A stretch of DNA of 64,000 bases. Source: Catonia carolina. Its lineage: Eukaryota; Arthropoda; Insecta; Hemiptera; Achilidae. The stretch lies in NCBI GenBank assembly GCA_035578175.1, contig JAQMRL010000006.1, positions 55,221,001 through 55,285,000 of the forward strand, read 5' to 3'. The notes below the pieces were generated by a model. That model made no database searches, was not told the origin of the DNA, and saw nothing but the letters and a program-made list of their open reading frames with translations. How positions within the stretch are numbered: position 1 is the stretch's first letter; every line of letters begins with the position of its first letter. Position numbers and translations under genes: made by a program. Shown here one piece after another: positions 1 to 12,040 of this stretch.

Positions 1-99
1 GGCTGCTTGTGGGATGGGCAGTGCATTCAATTTTCTGACACGTTATCATAAATTATCATAAGGATGGCAAGAAATTTTAATTTCAGATAGTCACGGGGG

Positions 100-665
100 G
101 ATGTAACTTGGGTTGCTTATAACACCACTGAAAGTAAACGGCAGTCGATAGAATGGAGCCACACTTCGTCCCTAGTGAAGGTTAAAAAAAAGCAAATCTT
201 GACAAGTTGAAAAATATTTTGGGACAGACAAGGCATTATACTCATAGATTTTTTTACTGTGAAATGAAACAATTAATAAAGATGTTTCTTGCAAGACTCT
301 TAACAAACTGCGTCGCGCAATACAGAACAAGTGCCGAGGAATGCTCTTAAAACGTGTGGTTTCCATTCATAATGCCCGACCACATACTGGGAATGTGACA
401 AAAAACCTCTGACAGGGCTTTGGCTGGGACGTTTTTGGCCATCCACCATACAGTACCAACCTCGCTCCTAGCGACACTTTCATCTCTTTCTGCATCTGAA
501 GTCTTGCCTTGGTGGTCAACACTTCAACAACAATGAAGAGCTAAAAAGAACATGTTACCACATGGTTGACAACACTCTATGTAGAAGGCATACAAAAACT
601 TGTATCACGCTTTGACAAATGCCTGCAAAATTTAGGCAGCTATATCGAAAAATAGTGTAAGGTTT
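100..665 (+). mobile_element. decayed mariner transposase remnant
   Basis: Conceptual translation in shifting frames gives mariner-like pieces: a start resembling RQSIEWSHTSS, which matches the equivalent part of the better copy at 39538-40451, and a degraded form of the HDNARPH motif (read as HNARPHT near 371-395). Several stops and frameshifts break the frame, so it cannot make transposase. Terminal repeats were not located. The assignment rests on the two shared motifs. Confidence 0.6.
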
Positions 666-789
666 GTATAGATTTTTTTAAAATAAATTGTTTTGTTATA
701 TCTGTGATTGTCTTTTTTTTTTATTAGCAAATGAAACTCACTTTCTGAATATACCTTGTATATATCAAAACAAACAAAATATATATGAC

Positions 790-1390
790 AAAATGTTGAT
801 TAACCCTTCGTTCTCATTGTATCCACCATTTTGTATTTTTCAGGAAAACCATTATATCATGTTAATGGATTGATTTTTCTTTATTAAAATTTGGTACAAA
901 TATTTGCACCTATGTACTATAAAAAAAATATGATCCATGCGTTTCTATATTTTTCAAAATGGCGACCAAATGAAATTTTCAAAACCGTTTTTCTCAAAAA
1001 CCATAACTTTTGTCGAAAGGCTTTTTAATATCTGAAATTTTAAGCTTAAACGTTATGAACCAAAAGATATTTCATTTTTTAAAATCAGAAGCAACTAAAG
1101 TTTTGCTATATCTCAGTTGTTTACCTTCTGATTTTCAAAAATGAAATATCTTTTTGTTCGTAACAATAACTCTAAAATTTCAGACAATAAAAAGCCTTTC
1201 GACAAAAGTAACATGGTTTTGAAAATTTCATTTGGGCCCGATTTTGAAAAATATAGAAATGCAAGGATTGTATTTACATAGGTGCAAATATTTTATACCA
1301 AATTTCAATGAAAAAAATTCAATCCTTCCACGTGATATAATGGTTTTCCTGAAATACACAAAATGATGGGTTAATCGACATGTTTTCATA
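790..1390. repeat. imperfect fold-back element
   Basis: The left half (about 790-1095) and the right half (about 1125-1390) are imperfect reverse complements around a centre near 1110. For example, the start reads caccattttgtatttttcag while the end has ctgaaatacacaaaatgatg, and both halves carry gtcgaaaggctttttaat or its complement. A related single arm lies at 47485-47685. This looks like a non-autonomous fold-back DNA element; no coding sequence is visible. Confidence 0.65.
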
Positions 1391-1399
1391 TGAAATATT

Positions 1400-1989
1400 T
1401 TGTTTATGTTGGTATATAGAATACAAAAATGAAGCGCACATTAAGGCATTTTGAAACACCCGATATATGAAAAACTAGACATTGCACCCTACTCCACTTG
1501 GGCTTGTTGCTTGCCTTTGAGGGGTGCAAAGTATATAAACTCATTGCTTTTCCCGATTTTTCTTTTCTTTATTGGGTGATGATGCTCCACCCAACTTGGG
1601 CGTAAGACTCAAGACTCACCCCCCAAGACTCTTTTCCAGGACACTTTAACTCTCTGCCACTTTCTGACAAATTAATACATCAGTGATGTTTTTCAGAAAA
1701 GAGGTTATAGGTTGTACATTCCATAACAAATCTTACGTTTGCGTTGGGTCTGGCAAGGGAGGCTAAGAACGAATGAAGTAGGGGAATGTGCATAGTGGTG
1801 TGCACAATGTATGCATCACAATCATACTGTAGTTAAAATTCTACCAAATAACATGAGAACAGATGTCCATGTTTCATTTTGTTATACTTTATTTCAACCA
1901 CTAATAACAAGTTGTTTGTGTTTTATTGTGAATACTTAAATCGTTAATTTCAAAGTGTTCTATTTACACACATATATATATATATATAT
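1400..1989. other. unassigned intergenic DNA
   Basis: No gene or recognisable element is seen. The stretch ends in a short (AT)n microsatellite at about 1972-1993. Confidence 0.4.
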
Positions 1990-2965
1990 ATAATTATATG
2001 AACAGCCTTGCTTTTACAAACGACCTAGCAATCATTTCTAGGAACACAGAAACAGAAATAGAACAAATCAATTTTTTAAAAAAACAAGCAGAAAAAGTAG
2101 GACTACAGATGTCCTTCAAATACATAAAAAAACATCAAAACAGCCCTGCGTCACATGAAGACACAGTATGGAAAAATTTGGAAAGTTGATAGCTTCAAGT
2201 TCTTCGGGGAGATAATACAACCAAAGACCAGTGAAAAGGAAACGAACAACAACAACAGACAAGGAAAGATGGCCGGTACGCTTTGAGGAACTCACCACTT
2301 GCATAAGAAGAAAGCACTCTCAAGACAAGCCAAGATTAGACATTATAATACCATGATAAAATCTGTTGTGTCTGTACGTGAGTGAATTACTTAGAATAAC
2401 TGGGTATGGTATAAAACTTAGAATAACCTTAGAATAACTGGGAAGGCTGGTCTGAGAGAAGATAGAATTTGATAAAGATCTTCCGCAAGATAACGGGTTC
2501 AAAGATAGTAGACAGACAATATAGATACAAGGTCGAGAAGAACTGTATAAGAAATATGAACGATTAGAAAAGAAGACTAAAATTTTACAGAAACCTGTAT
2601 AGGATGTATGACAACCGACTGACAAAACAAATTTTCAACTTTTAAGACACTAAATAATAAATCTAAGGTGTCCAATAAATAGTTAAGAAAAGTCAGAAAG
2701 GATATTGAGAAAACTAGAATAAGCCGAGAAAACCTAATGAACCAAGCCAAATTTAGACAACTAATTAAGGACTTTAAGGGATTCCATGAAGAGTAAAAAC
2801 AGAACACTGGGTGGACAGAAGAAAGGAGAAAAGCATACAGTGAATGAATGCTGAGAATGTGGTCTGCAAAATGAGGTTCCAGAAATGTCTAAGTCACCTC
2901 ACGTATTCTAAAATTGGCCCTATTTCAGGAAACAAAACGAATCAGTACAGTTTATCACATTATTA
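1990..2965 (+). mobile_element. non-LTR retrotransposon fragment (RT C-terminal part)
   Basis: The frame at 1998 translates to LAFTNDLAIISRNTETEIEQ, the degraded reverse-transcriptase active-site region (FADD changed to FTND) followed by the usual downstream helix. Beyond 2189 the sequence is broken by stops. The same sequence recurs at 32240-32690 and 28545-28790, inverted at 56590-57240, so this is a dispersed LINE family represented here only by dead 3' fragments. Confidence 0.65.
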
Positions 2966-3228
2966 GATATGTGTTTGTACATATTTCTTGATAGGGTGAC
3001 TAGTTCCACTAATTTTTCATTTCTATTGTAAATGGACTAAAGTTGCCACAAACTACAATAATGCACAACGTTTGCAAACTGGCTTCCGACACCAAACTGG
3101 TGACTATTTAACACCCACCTTTCTAAGTTGCACTACAAGTACAGCACATCAAGAAAGCAGTAATAGTGTTTCACAAATAAAGAGCTCTAAAAATAGATGT
3201 TTCATAAGAAACGAAGAATAAGACTTAC

Positions 3229-3337
3229 TCTGAGGTGGTTGTGCAATCCCAGGAGGAGGTAGTCGTGTACTGAAATTTGGCATGCCATGATGGGGTGGCA
3301 TTTCAGGTCCATTCCAACCACCTGCTCCAGGATAATT
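3229..3337 (-). CDS. RS-rich protein, third visible coding exon
   Basis: The acceptor TTCTTTACAG-like tract ending at 3338 and donor CAGA|GTAAGT bound 36 codons plus one base. The product begins NYPGAGGWNGPEMPPHHGMP and ends PPPGIAQPPQ, the same compositional style as the preceding exon. The next exon (needing phase 1) was not found between 1 and 3228 and probably lies off the window. Confidence 0.75.
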
Positions 3338-6300
3338 CTGTAAAATCAATATATATTTATCTTTAGCAATATAACTACTGTGCCTTGAGTATTATTCATA
3401 CTAACCCATTCATTCCCAATTTAAACTGCAGTTTACATTAACTTCAGCTGGCTTCTTTTTGACTGGACCACACAACATGACCACGCAGGATATGATTAAC
3501 GAAAGTTAATTGGCTCTGTGCTATGATCTACGTCACTACGCTCTGCCTTCATCTGCAGTCTCTAGTTCGTTAAGCTAGAGTAGTTCATTTGAACAACTGT
3601 TTCAACCAACGAATGTGACCACTGTTAAACATTATGCACTGTAAATGTGATCAACTAACTTGGAGCATACCAGTTCACATGTGAAATTCATTCACAGCAT
3701 TTAGTTGATAGAGAATATATTTAAAATATGAAAATATAAAGATCTACAAATAGATTGTTTAGAACAAAACAGTTGCCTGTGAACTGGTACTCCCATTCTA
3801 AAGTCACATGTAATCATATTAGGATGACAAATTACAGTCACTAATATACTTACACATGTGAAAAATTAATGGAGTAACAAAAAACAAAAAAATCATGGTA
3901 CAAGGTGTGGCAATTAAGTTCCAGGAATTCGTCAATGAAACACAAGCAAAATTTTATAATCGACCTTCACAATAGTCTCCCTTTAACTCTACACAATGAT
4001 TCGATACACTCTTGGTAATCCTCTGAAGTTACTCCAGTCATCAACTCGGTTACCGGTTCCTTGACCTCCTGTATGTCGCCATAATGAGTTCTCTTGAGAT
4101 GCAACTTCATCTTGGAGAATAAGACGAAGTGGGCAGGGAGCAATATCAGGCTTTAGGTGGTGCTGCAATGTTGGAATGTTGTTTCCCCCAAAAACTCTTG
4201 TACAATGAATGACGAATGGGTCACGGTGCAAGATTCGGCCATTCTCATTAAGTCCAAGCTGCACGCGTAAAATGCATGTTCCAGAACACCAACATAGAAC
4301 TGTCCAGTCACTATCTGGCCAGCAGGAACATATTCACAATGAATGATGCCGCAGATATATAAAAACAACGATCAACATTGCCTTCAGTCGCGATTTGAAC
4401 AACCTCGCTTTCAATGGTTGCTCTTCACCCTTTTCCACCCACTGCTGACTTTGTTTATGGGTCTCAGGGTCATATTCAAATATCCAGTGACAACCCAACT
4501 CATCCAATCTCTGCCGCGTTCTAAATACGGGACGATAAATCCTTGCTAACCTCGTTTGTAAAATGAGTCACTCCTTTCACAACGCCACTAAAAAGTTACT
4601 TTCAAAAAACATGCATAAAACACAAACCAAATGTGCTATAAACTTTAAACTTTGACTGCAACAAAGAGAAGGTCCACTACTGCCGGCCATATGTTTACGA
4701 ATGACGCAGTGTTGCCAATTCTCAAGTTATAACTAAATTCCCAGAACTTAATTGCCACACCTCGTATTTCAACCATACTTACTGGATTTGTAGGAGGTTG
4801 GTAATAATCTGTAGGAGCTCCAGGTGGATGGTACCGAGGACCCATAGGTCGATGTTGAGGAAGTTGATAATTCAGAGGTGGACGAAGATGTGGCATACCA
4901 GGTGGAGGCATCGCCGGTACTGTTCCTGGAGGTTGACAATCATCATATCGTGGTGGGAGTAATCTCCCATGAGGTGGAGGTAGTGGTCGATTTTCAACCA
5001 TTGGTTCAAACTGGGACATCCCAGGAGGAGGTCCAGGGATCCCACCCATGTTGTAACCATCCTGAAATTTATGAAGCATAAAACCATAAGTTTTTTGAAT
5101 CGTTCTTCACTAGCATCTTGCATCAGAACAATTTCATCAGCAGATAAATTACTAAAAGTAAAGATCTGGTGTGAAACACCCACACGAGTTTCTCTTGCCA
5201 ATTCAAATAACAAAAAATATAACCTAATATTAGTAATAAAACATTAGAAATAAAGAAAAAACTAATCTCATTAAACACAACCTAATTTTAATCATGAGTA
5301 AAAGACGCAAAATGAAAATCAACCTCAGTTTGGTTTAAAAATATGGAAAATCACTTTCACGCTAAACTAGGCTCTGTAGAGAAAAATAAAAGTTGTAGAT
5401 CTTTTAATTTCCTATAAATTTGATTTTATACACTTTTGTCGTAAAATTCACACTAAGGCTGAAATCTTAAAAAAATCTATTTTTTTACACTTTTTCATGA
5501 GAAAAAAACAGAAAATCGCTTATTACCGCTAAACTAAGCGTTATACAAAAAAAATGTTTGAAATAAAAGTTGTAGCATTTTAAATTCTCTACAACTTTTA
5601 TTATATCCTATCTTGTGGAGCATAAAAAATTGACAAAATAAGGCGATTTTCTAAAAAAAATTGGATGAGCAGTTTTTGAGAAAATCGCAAAAAAGTGAAA
5701 AACGACACGAATAAACTACTACTTCCAGTTCACGGATTTTGATCCAAATGTACACGTCGGGTCCTCTAGTGGTATCTGACTCAATTTTCAAGTTTCAATT
5801 CCGTACGATGTTCCATTCTTGAGATATTCTGCTCATACACACACAGACCAATCGCTAAAAACATGTTTCAGGGGGGTCTGAAAACGTGTAGATCCAGTGA
5901 AAACTCAATATCGAAAAATCGACATGAAAACAACACTTTCCTTGCTATAAATTCATATAGACAAGAGAAAGTAAAAATGAAATTTATTAATAGTTGCTCC
6001 TAAATTTAATGGACTAATTTGGGGGAGGGGGTCACAGATGTCCGTGATTGTGAAAACCATAGCAATTTTTACAACCATTCAAAAGTGTATGAATAATGAG
6101 ACCTATACTCAAATCATCGTAGGAAAGATATATTGAGTAAACGAACAGTGGTTATCAAATCAGCTGCTACAGAGTGTGACTCAGAAAAATATGTGACACT
6201 TTTAATGAAACCATCACAATGATAACTTATATGCACTTTTAACCAGATACAGAATTATAATCAGATGTTTTAATTCTATTTTATTGAATACAATTACTAA

Positions 6301-9300
6301 TGCTGCTATTACAGTAGCCTCTCACATTACGATCGTAATTCGTTCTGGAAGAACGATCGTAAGCGAAAATATTGTATTGCGAGACTGCATTCTTGCCCAA
6401 TCATTAGACCATATATACAATTCCACAAGAAATTTACATTATTAGCCTGTACATACAGATTATACATTCTTCAAATAGCGCTGATTTCAGTACAAATGAT
6501 TTGATAATAGGTATAATTATAAAAAAATGCATTTTTGAATTGTGTTTGATCTATCAGACACTTTAATGTCTTTTAAAACTGACTTTTGCTTTACAATTGT
6601 GGAAATTGTAGACTGGGAATAACCATACTGGCGAACCAATTCATTTATCCTAGCCCCTTCACCCATTTTCACTATAACTACAGTAACATACTCAGGAAAC
6701 ACGCCAAAACTACAAAGAATACGTATGTATAACAACACGACAGAGACTACGGCGCAGATGCTAAACCGATAACCAAGGTGATACGTGTAACACTACTTAA
6801 TAGTATGGGTGCTGTGACATAACTGAAACACAGAAACAACCTTGCGCTAATGATGGGAGAGTGCAGGTAGCATGGTTGAGGGTATCTTAACAAGAGGGAG
6901 GGAGTACATTCGATCAGAACTTCTTACTGTAGGGATGGACGATTTGCGGGTCAGGTGCACGTACGGCTCTGGGAATCCGATGACTAATTTGATGACACAT
7001 TGTAAAGTGAAATATCATAATGTGAGTGCATTTTTAAGTGAGGGTCCACTGTATTGAGTAACACTAACATTTATTTTACATTATTCAATGTGGGAATTTC
7101 ATTTCTAAAAAATAAATATGCACTTTCATTTTAATTACATTCTCATCCAATTTACCTACAACACTTTTTGTTCAATTGAGTTAAAACTAAAAATCACTCT
7201 GTATACATGTTTTATTATTGCATTATCAAGAGAAATACCTGTGAGTGTTTTTTACACCAGAATTTTTTAATGTAACAAACTGAAAAAAAAATCATTTTGA
7301 CAACAAAAAACCCGACATTAAGAAATTCTACCAGGATAGAATAATATTGCAAGAAGTGTTGCTAAGAAACAGCCCAAATTGGACTTAAAATTTTACTTTA
7401 CAAAAAATTTCTAAGACTTTAAAAATTCTACCGGGATTGGCATAATTTCCAAGAGGTGTTAATAGAAAAAAATCTCAATTGTGGGGAAGGTAACGTTTGG
7501 TCCGACAAATTTCGAAGACATAAAGAATTCTACCAGGACAGGCATAATGTTGCAGGAGGTGTTGAGTAGAAAATAATCTCTCAACTTGTGAGGATGACAC
7601 AATTTGAACTAAAAAAATTCTAAGATATTAAGAATTCTACCTGGAAGACATAATATTGTAGGAGGTAATAAATATAAAAAAAACAGCCTTCCAATTTTTG
7701 TGGAGAGATTTAATACACCAAAAAATTACTAAGACACTAATAATTCTACTAGGAGGGTATAATATTATAAGAGCTGTTGTTATTCTGTTGTGAATTGAAT
7801 TTATTTGAACTGAATTCTAAGACATTAAGAATTCCACCAGGAGAGTATAATGTTGTAATAGGCATTATTTAAAAAATAACCTTTCATTTTCTGCTTACAA
7901 ACAAAGCTAGGCATAAGCCTGTTCTGAACTCACATCCATTTCTTTTTAGGTCTTCCAATGTCTTTTCCCCTTAGAAGCTTATAGTTGGACTTGAACATGT
8001 ATCCTTTGACTAACATCCTTTCCATTTGTTGTCTCTAACCTTCACGATATTCTTTAATTTTCTCATTCAAGTTGTACCCATAACAGGCAGATGGAGTGGT
8101 AAATTATTTATTTTTTTATTTAGTTAAATATACATTACAATTTAATATTAAACTAAACTAAGCTGAACAAGTATACAATATTTTAAACTAAATATACTTA
8201 TACGCAAAAACTCTTCTTCACAAAGAGTTCTGTCCATGCATCGGAGTACACAGAACAAACCAATTTAATCACTTAAATACTTATTACTATTATAAAAATT
8301 ACTACTTTGGCCGGCCCATCGTGTAGTGGTCAGCGCAACTGGCTACTATGCCGGGGTCCCGGGTTCGATTCCCGGTCAGGTCTGGCATTTTTTTCATCTG
8401 TGAATCACCACATATCATTACCTACGCGCAAGCCCAAGGCTTATGTAGGCATCATCATCACTCAATAAAAAAAAAAAACTACTACAGTAAAATAAGTTAC
8501 AAGGATAACATTAAACAGAATTAAAAGAAAAATCTGGTAAGAAACACTCACACGACTTTCTTGCCAATGAAAATAATGAAAAATGTACCTAACATTACTA
8601 ATAAAACATTAGAATTAAACAAAAAAAATAACCACAAAAAACATAACCTAATTATAATCATGAGTGAACGACGCAAGCTGAAAATCAACCTTAGTTTGGC
8701 TTAATAACAATGGAGAAACACTCTTTCACGTTAAACTAGTTTCTGTAGAGAAAAATGTTAAAATGAAAGTTGTAGATCTTTTGATTTCCTATAAATTTTA
8801 TTATATACACTTTTGTGGTAAAATGCATACTAAGGCTGAAATCTTGAAAAACCCATTTTTTACGGATTTTCATGAAAAAAAAACAGAAAATTACTGATTA
8901 CCGCTAAACTAAGCGTTATACAAAGAAATGTTTGAAATTTATTTCAGTATTCCTGATAGTACTCAATAAATGAACAATCTCTGTATGTACAGATACAAGC
9001 AAATTACTTACACGGGCATCTGGAGCTGATGGAGGTTGCTGATGGGCATTAAAGCCAGGTGGACCATGGAAACCAGGATCTGAAGGTGGAAGTGAATCAC
9101 TAATATCATGAAGCCACGAGTCACTACCGCGTGGAGTAACGAAAGATGGTGGTGGTGGCCTGCCACTAACAGGAGGTGATAACGACCGTTCTCTAGACCA
9201 ATCCCTCGGTGATAACGAACGACTACTTCCACTTCTTCTTCTCCTTCTTGAGGGGCTACCCAAGTGAATTTCCCGCTCCCACATTGGTGAAGAACCTCTT

Positions 9301-11090
9301 CTATTTGGTGGCGATGAATCACGTCTAACTGGCGAATGTCTTCTCACTGGCGAATAATTCCGTCTGTCTGGTGAATAATTCCTTCTGTTTGGAGAATAAT
9401 CACGCCTACCTGCACGATACGGCTGTGATTCTCTTGGTTGTCTCACAGGCGACCTACTTGAACTACGCCGCCTTTCATAATATAAAGAACCGCCAAAATT
9501 ACCTCTCCCACCACGCCTATTATATGGTCTTTGTCTACCTGGTGACCAACGCCTTTCTGGACTTCGGCTCCTACCTTTTGATCTTGATCTGGACCGTTTC
9601 CTTCTACTACTATAATTAGGAGATCGACTGCGACTTCTCATTGAAAGATCACCTTTGTTTCTGGAGGATGGTGACAAACTACGTTTATCGCTTGGAGTTC
9701 TATCTCTTGCTTTATCAGTTGACTCGGGTTTATCATCAGCATCACTAAACATATCAATTTTGGGCGGTTTATCATCTGCATCAGATTTTTTGGATCTGTC
9801 TTGCTGTAATGTGTTTTTCTGAATAGCGGACTCTAATTTACCAAGGAGCATTTGTTTTTGAAGTTGTGGAGGTAATAATACATCAGTACTTTTATCAGGA
9901 AATTTTGATTTTCTTTCAGAGTCATCATCATCTTGCTTACCAAAAACATCAAGAGGCGACTTAGTATTTTTCTCTCCAATAAACACATTTTGTACCGATG
10001 AATTACTTTTTTCAGCAGACAGAGATTCAAAATCAAACATATCAATATTTTTATTATTTAATCCTGTTGAGGAACTCATTTTATTAAATAAATTACGTAA
10101 TTGGGACTCTTTATCGGTTTTATTTACGTCGTCACCTTCAATTCCCTTCATTTTTTCATTGATATCAGTTTTCTTGCCTCTATCAGTATCTCTATCTCTA
10201 GAATTAGAAGGCAAATCCTGTCTTCTACGATCTTGATCAGGCAATTGCCTTCTTCGGTCATGGTCTGGAGAGTCACGACGCCTTCGATCACGATCTGGTG
10301 AATCCCGAAATCTTCTATCATTTTCATTTGAACCACGTCTTCTTCTATCTAGATCTGGTGAGTCCCGTCTTCTTCGATCAAGATCTGGTGACTCACGTTT
10401 TCTTCGATTAAGATCTGGTGATCTTCTTCGATCGAGATCTGGTGACTCACGTCTTCTTCGATCATGATCTGGTGACTCACGTCTTCTTCGGTCATGTACT
10501 GGTGATTCGTGTCTTCGTCTATCAGGATCTGGTGAACTATTTTTCCTGTCTTTTTTAACTTTCGTTTGAGCCTCCCAACGTAAATATCGACTATTTTTTA
10601 CAACTTTACCAGGTTGATGTGGGATGTCTTTATGTCCCCCACTATTATATGATGAGGATGTCTGACGACCAGGCCGACGCTCATTGTAATTGCTCTTGTA
10701 ATTAGGATTATAATTCCCTCTATATGAAGCTCTCCCTCTTGTTGCTCGCCTTAGACCTCGTCCTCGCACATGGAAAGGCCTATTTTCACGCGAAGATGTA
10801 TAATGTGAACTCTCTTCATAAGTATCATCATAGTGTTTGACATTCGTCCTCGGTTGTTCCTCTTCTTCATTAAACGTATCATCCTCATCATTCTCAAGAT
10901 CCTTGAAAGTATGTAAATTACTTGGTTCTATATCAAAAATATCCATTTCAGTTAATTTCTGTAATTGGTTTTGTTTAGGTTTCCACTTAATTCGTTTCCT
11001 CTTTCGTGATTTTGAATCTACATCATCTAGAAACAGATCTTCTCCTAAATCACCAGCTGCGGCATTTACATCACTATTATCATCAGACAT
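3229..11090 (-). CDS. arginine/serine- and proline-rich nuclear protein, 3' end not found
   Basis: Three exons on the minus strand (11090-9012, 5061-4783, 3337-3229) join in frame through GT-AG introns with phases 0, 0 and then 1, giving at least 822 residues. Residues 1-85 are acidic with a basic cluster KSRKRKRIKWKPK at 27-39 (likely nuclear signal). An RG-rich stretch lies at 107-125. About a dozen tandem copies of SPDxDRRRR(E/D) span 185-293. A second RS domain with RRxYSP repeats spans about 475-660, and a proline/glycine/methionine-rich tail follows. No RRM, zinc finger or enzyme domain is visible. The composition suggests a pre-mRNA processing or mRNP factor, but I do not recognise the family. 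An 8-kb intron structure hosts mariner, Tigger, RepA and SINE insertions. The start is the first ATG after a probable 5' UTR splice acceptor at 11141. Confidence 0.8.
3447..3585 (+). repeat. dispersed MITE-like repeat, copy 1
   Basis: About 135 bp is closely similar to 18765-18910: both have gcaggata(t/c)gattaacga, ggctctgtgct and ccttcatctgcagtctctag. The 3' part forms an inverted repeat in the second copy. It carries no coding potential. Confidence 0.55.
3901..4764 (-). mobile_element. mariner element, degraded, TA target duplication
   Basis: Terminal inverted repeats read CAAGGTGTGGCAATTAAGTT at the left and CGAGGTGTGGCAATTAAGTT on the opposite strand at the right, flanked by TA (3899-3900 and 4765-4766). 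The minus strand encodes mariner catalytic-domain pieces: CGIIHCEYVPAGQ near 4350-4310 and later TSEDYQECIESL, with frameshifts between. It is 864 bp against about 1.3 kb for an intact element, so it is internally deleted and inactive. It sits in an intron of the RS-rich gene. Confidence 0.8.
4783..5061 (-). CDS. RS-rich protein, internal exon (93 codons, Pro/Gly-rich)
   Basis: The acceptor TTTCAG|GATGG at 5062-5063 and donor CCA|GTAAGT at 4782-4777 bound a phase 0-0 exon. It starts DGYNMGGIPGPPPGM and ends PTDYYQPPTNP; PPG and PPGMP repeats dominate. A mariner copy begins 12 bp beyond the donor GTAAGT. Confidence 0.8.
5164..5976 (+). mobile_element. RepA dispersed element copy
   Basis: It begins tctggtgtgaaacacccaca and ends near acaagagaaagtaaaa, colinear with the fuller copies at 44558-45460 and 59268-60192. 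It shares the gctaaact(a)gg and ctactacttcc blocks and a very short CA tract near 5837. No open frame. It lies in an intron of the RS-rich gene. Confidence 0.8.
6312..7051 (-). mobile_element. pogo/Tigger-type element with CENP-B-like HTH remnant
   Basis: The ends are CAGTAGCCTCTCACATTACG at the left and, on the other strand at the right, CAGTGGACCCTCACTTAAAA, both flanked by TA. The minus frame at 6517-6738 includes RINELVRQYGYSQSTISTIV and the following KQKSVLKD, which fits the first helix-turn-helix of CENP-B/Tigger transposases. Only this N-terminal part survives in 740 bp, so it is a deletion derivative. Confidence 0.7.
7310..7890. repeat. tandem array, about 105-bp unit, six degenerate copies
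   Basis: The phrase ttaagaattctaccaggaNag followed by ataatNttg(c/t)aNgaggtgtt recurs with attctacc-like starts at about 7325, 7426, 7527, 7633, 7743 and 7830, a spacing of 87-110 bp. Between them are A-rich linkers. It lies inside a large intron of the RS-rich gene. No protein is encoded. Confidence 0.75.
8312..8478 (+). mobile_element. SINE-4 family copy (tRNA-derived)
   Basis: A tRNA-like head (gtagtggtcagcgcaactgg as A box region; gggttcgattcccgg as B box) is followed by a tRNA-unrelated body and an A-rich tail. It is not a tRNA gene: no cloverleaf with a plausible anticodon arm and discriminator closes. A short actact repeat flanks both sides, a possible target duplication. Confidence 0.7.
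8530..8935 (+). mobile_element. RepA 5' half, truncated
   Basis: It starts aatctggtaagaaacactca and matches RepA up to the gctaaactaagcgttataca block, then stops abruptly about 80 bp from the exon donor at 9012 of the RS-rich gene. Confidence 0.75.
9012..11090 (-). CDS. RS-rich protein, first coding exon (693 codons)
   Basis: An open frame from ATG at 11090 runs to the donor CGT|GTAAGT (intron GT at 9011-9010), phase 0. The open frame continues into the intron to 8916 only by chance; that tail reads into a RepA copy. The exon holds both RS domains and ends in QQPPSAPDAR. Confidence 0.85.
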
Positions 11091-11141
11091 TACTGGGTAA
11101 TCATCTGGTTAATAAATTCTTTCTCACCCAATGGAATACAC
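11091..11141 (-). promoter_or_regulatory. probable 5' UTR exon segment with splice acceptor
   Basis: On the minus strand TTATTTATTTCAG precedes 11141, a good acceptor 51 bp upstream of the ATG at 11090. This implies a 5' UTR intron and a first exon further upstream (higher coordinates), which I could not place. The segment has no upstream ATG in frame. Confidence 0.45.
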
Positions 11142-11333
11142 CTGAAATAAATAAATAAGACAAATAAGCAACACAAAATTATATCAAATTAGCACAGTAC
11201 AAATACATGTAATATTTATCTATTCAGTCTGATAAAAATATAGATAAGCATTAGAACAGAAGATTTGGATTCGCAGGTCATTCAGTTACAGTATTCTCTT
11301 TTAAAAGACTAAAAGTAGAGCTTGTCTGACAGC

Positions 11334-12040
11334 TTAAGGGGGTAGTCAACTCAAGATAATGATTTTTTTAAATTTTGATTGTTTTTTGCATTTATTTGAA
11401 GTTTAAAATTTTCTGAATCACATTTTTTTTTGTTTTCTTTGTAAGTTGACAAAAAGTTATAAAAACATCTGTTTAAAATAAAGCTCACTAGCAAGGCAAG
11501 TGAAATTATTCCTTCAACTTTAAGTTTTCCGGAAATGTGGTTTTTGCATGATTGTACATTCTTGGGAATTAAATATTTTGGTTTGTATAGGAGATATTTG
11601 GAAGATGTTTTTTTTAAATGTTCATAATTTCTTGCTCTATTATCTGTGGAATGATTATTACAAAAACCTTAATACGGATTTAGTTAAAATATAATTTATG
11701 AATACATAAAATAAATGTTTTTGAAAATATGGTTTTTCTTCAATAAAATTCTTGTAAGAAAAAATACATACAAGCGCATACAACAAATAATAGACAGCAA
11801 TTTTCCGTATTTTGCTGCATAAGAATCATGTTTATATCTTTCTTGGTTCCTGAGATATTTAATTCCCCATAAAAGCCCGCTTTTCCAACCTCACCCTTAT
11901 ATTAGGGGCTGTAATTAATTTTTTGGCTTGGTTCAAATGGTAGATCATTACTAGTAAATTACTCTTTCATTTAAAATAAATAATGATAAATTATAGCCAG
12001 AAGTTTTCATTTTCATTTTCTGGGTTGACTACCCCCTTAA
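11334..12040. mobile_element. TTAA-flanked non-autonomous element (piggyBac-like) A
   Basis: The left end TTAAGGGGGTAGTCAACTCA and right end TGGGTTGACTACCCCCTTAA are inverted repeats of about 17 bp with TTAA at both edges, the target duplication used by piggyBac elements. The 707-bp interior is AT-rich with no open frame, so any transposase would act in trans. Confidence 0.65.

Noticed and set aside
3989..4549. overlapping frames that might be a host gene
   Set aside because: They lie between mariner terminal repeats and encode broken transposase.
4872..5213. 113-codon minus frame
   Set aside because: Shadow frame over the Pro-rich exon at 4783-5061; the exon frame has correct splice phases.
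7280..7890. CRISPR-like array
   Set aside because: Repeats are degenerate, about 105 bp apart, in a eukaryotic intron, with no spacer/repeat regularity and no cas genes.
8320..8392. possible tRNA gene (B box gggttcgattcccgg)
   Set aside because: The acceptor and anticodon stems do not close, and the head is followed by the SINE-4 body shared with other copies.
8916..9011. C-terminal extension of the 724-codon frame of the RS-rich protein
   Set aside because: It reads through a strong GTAAGT donor into intron sequence next to a RepA copy; the spliced exon ends at 9012.
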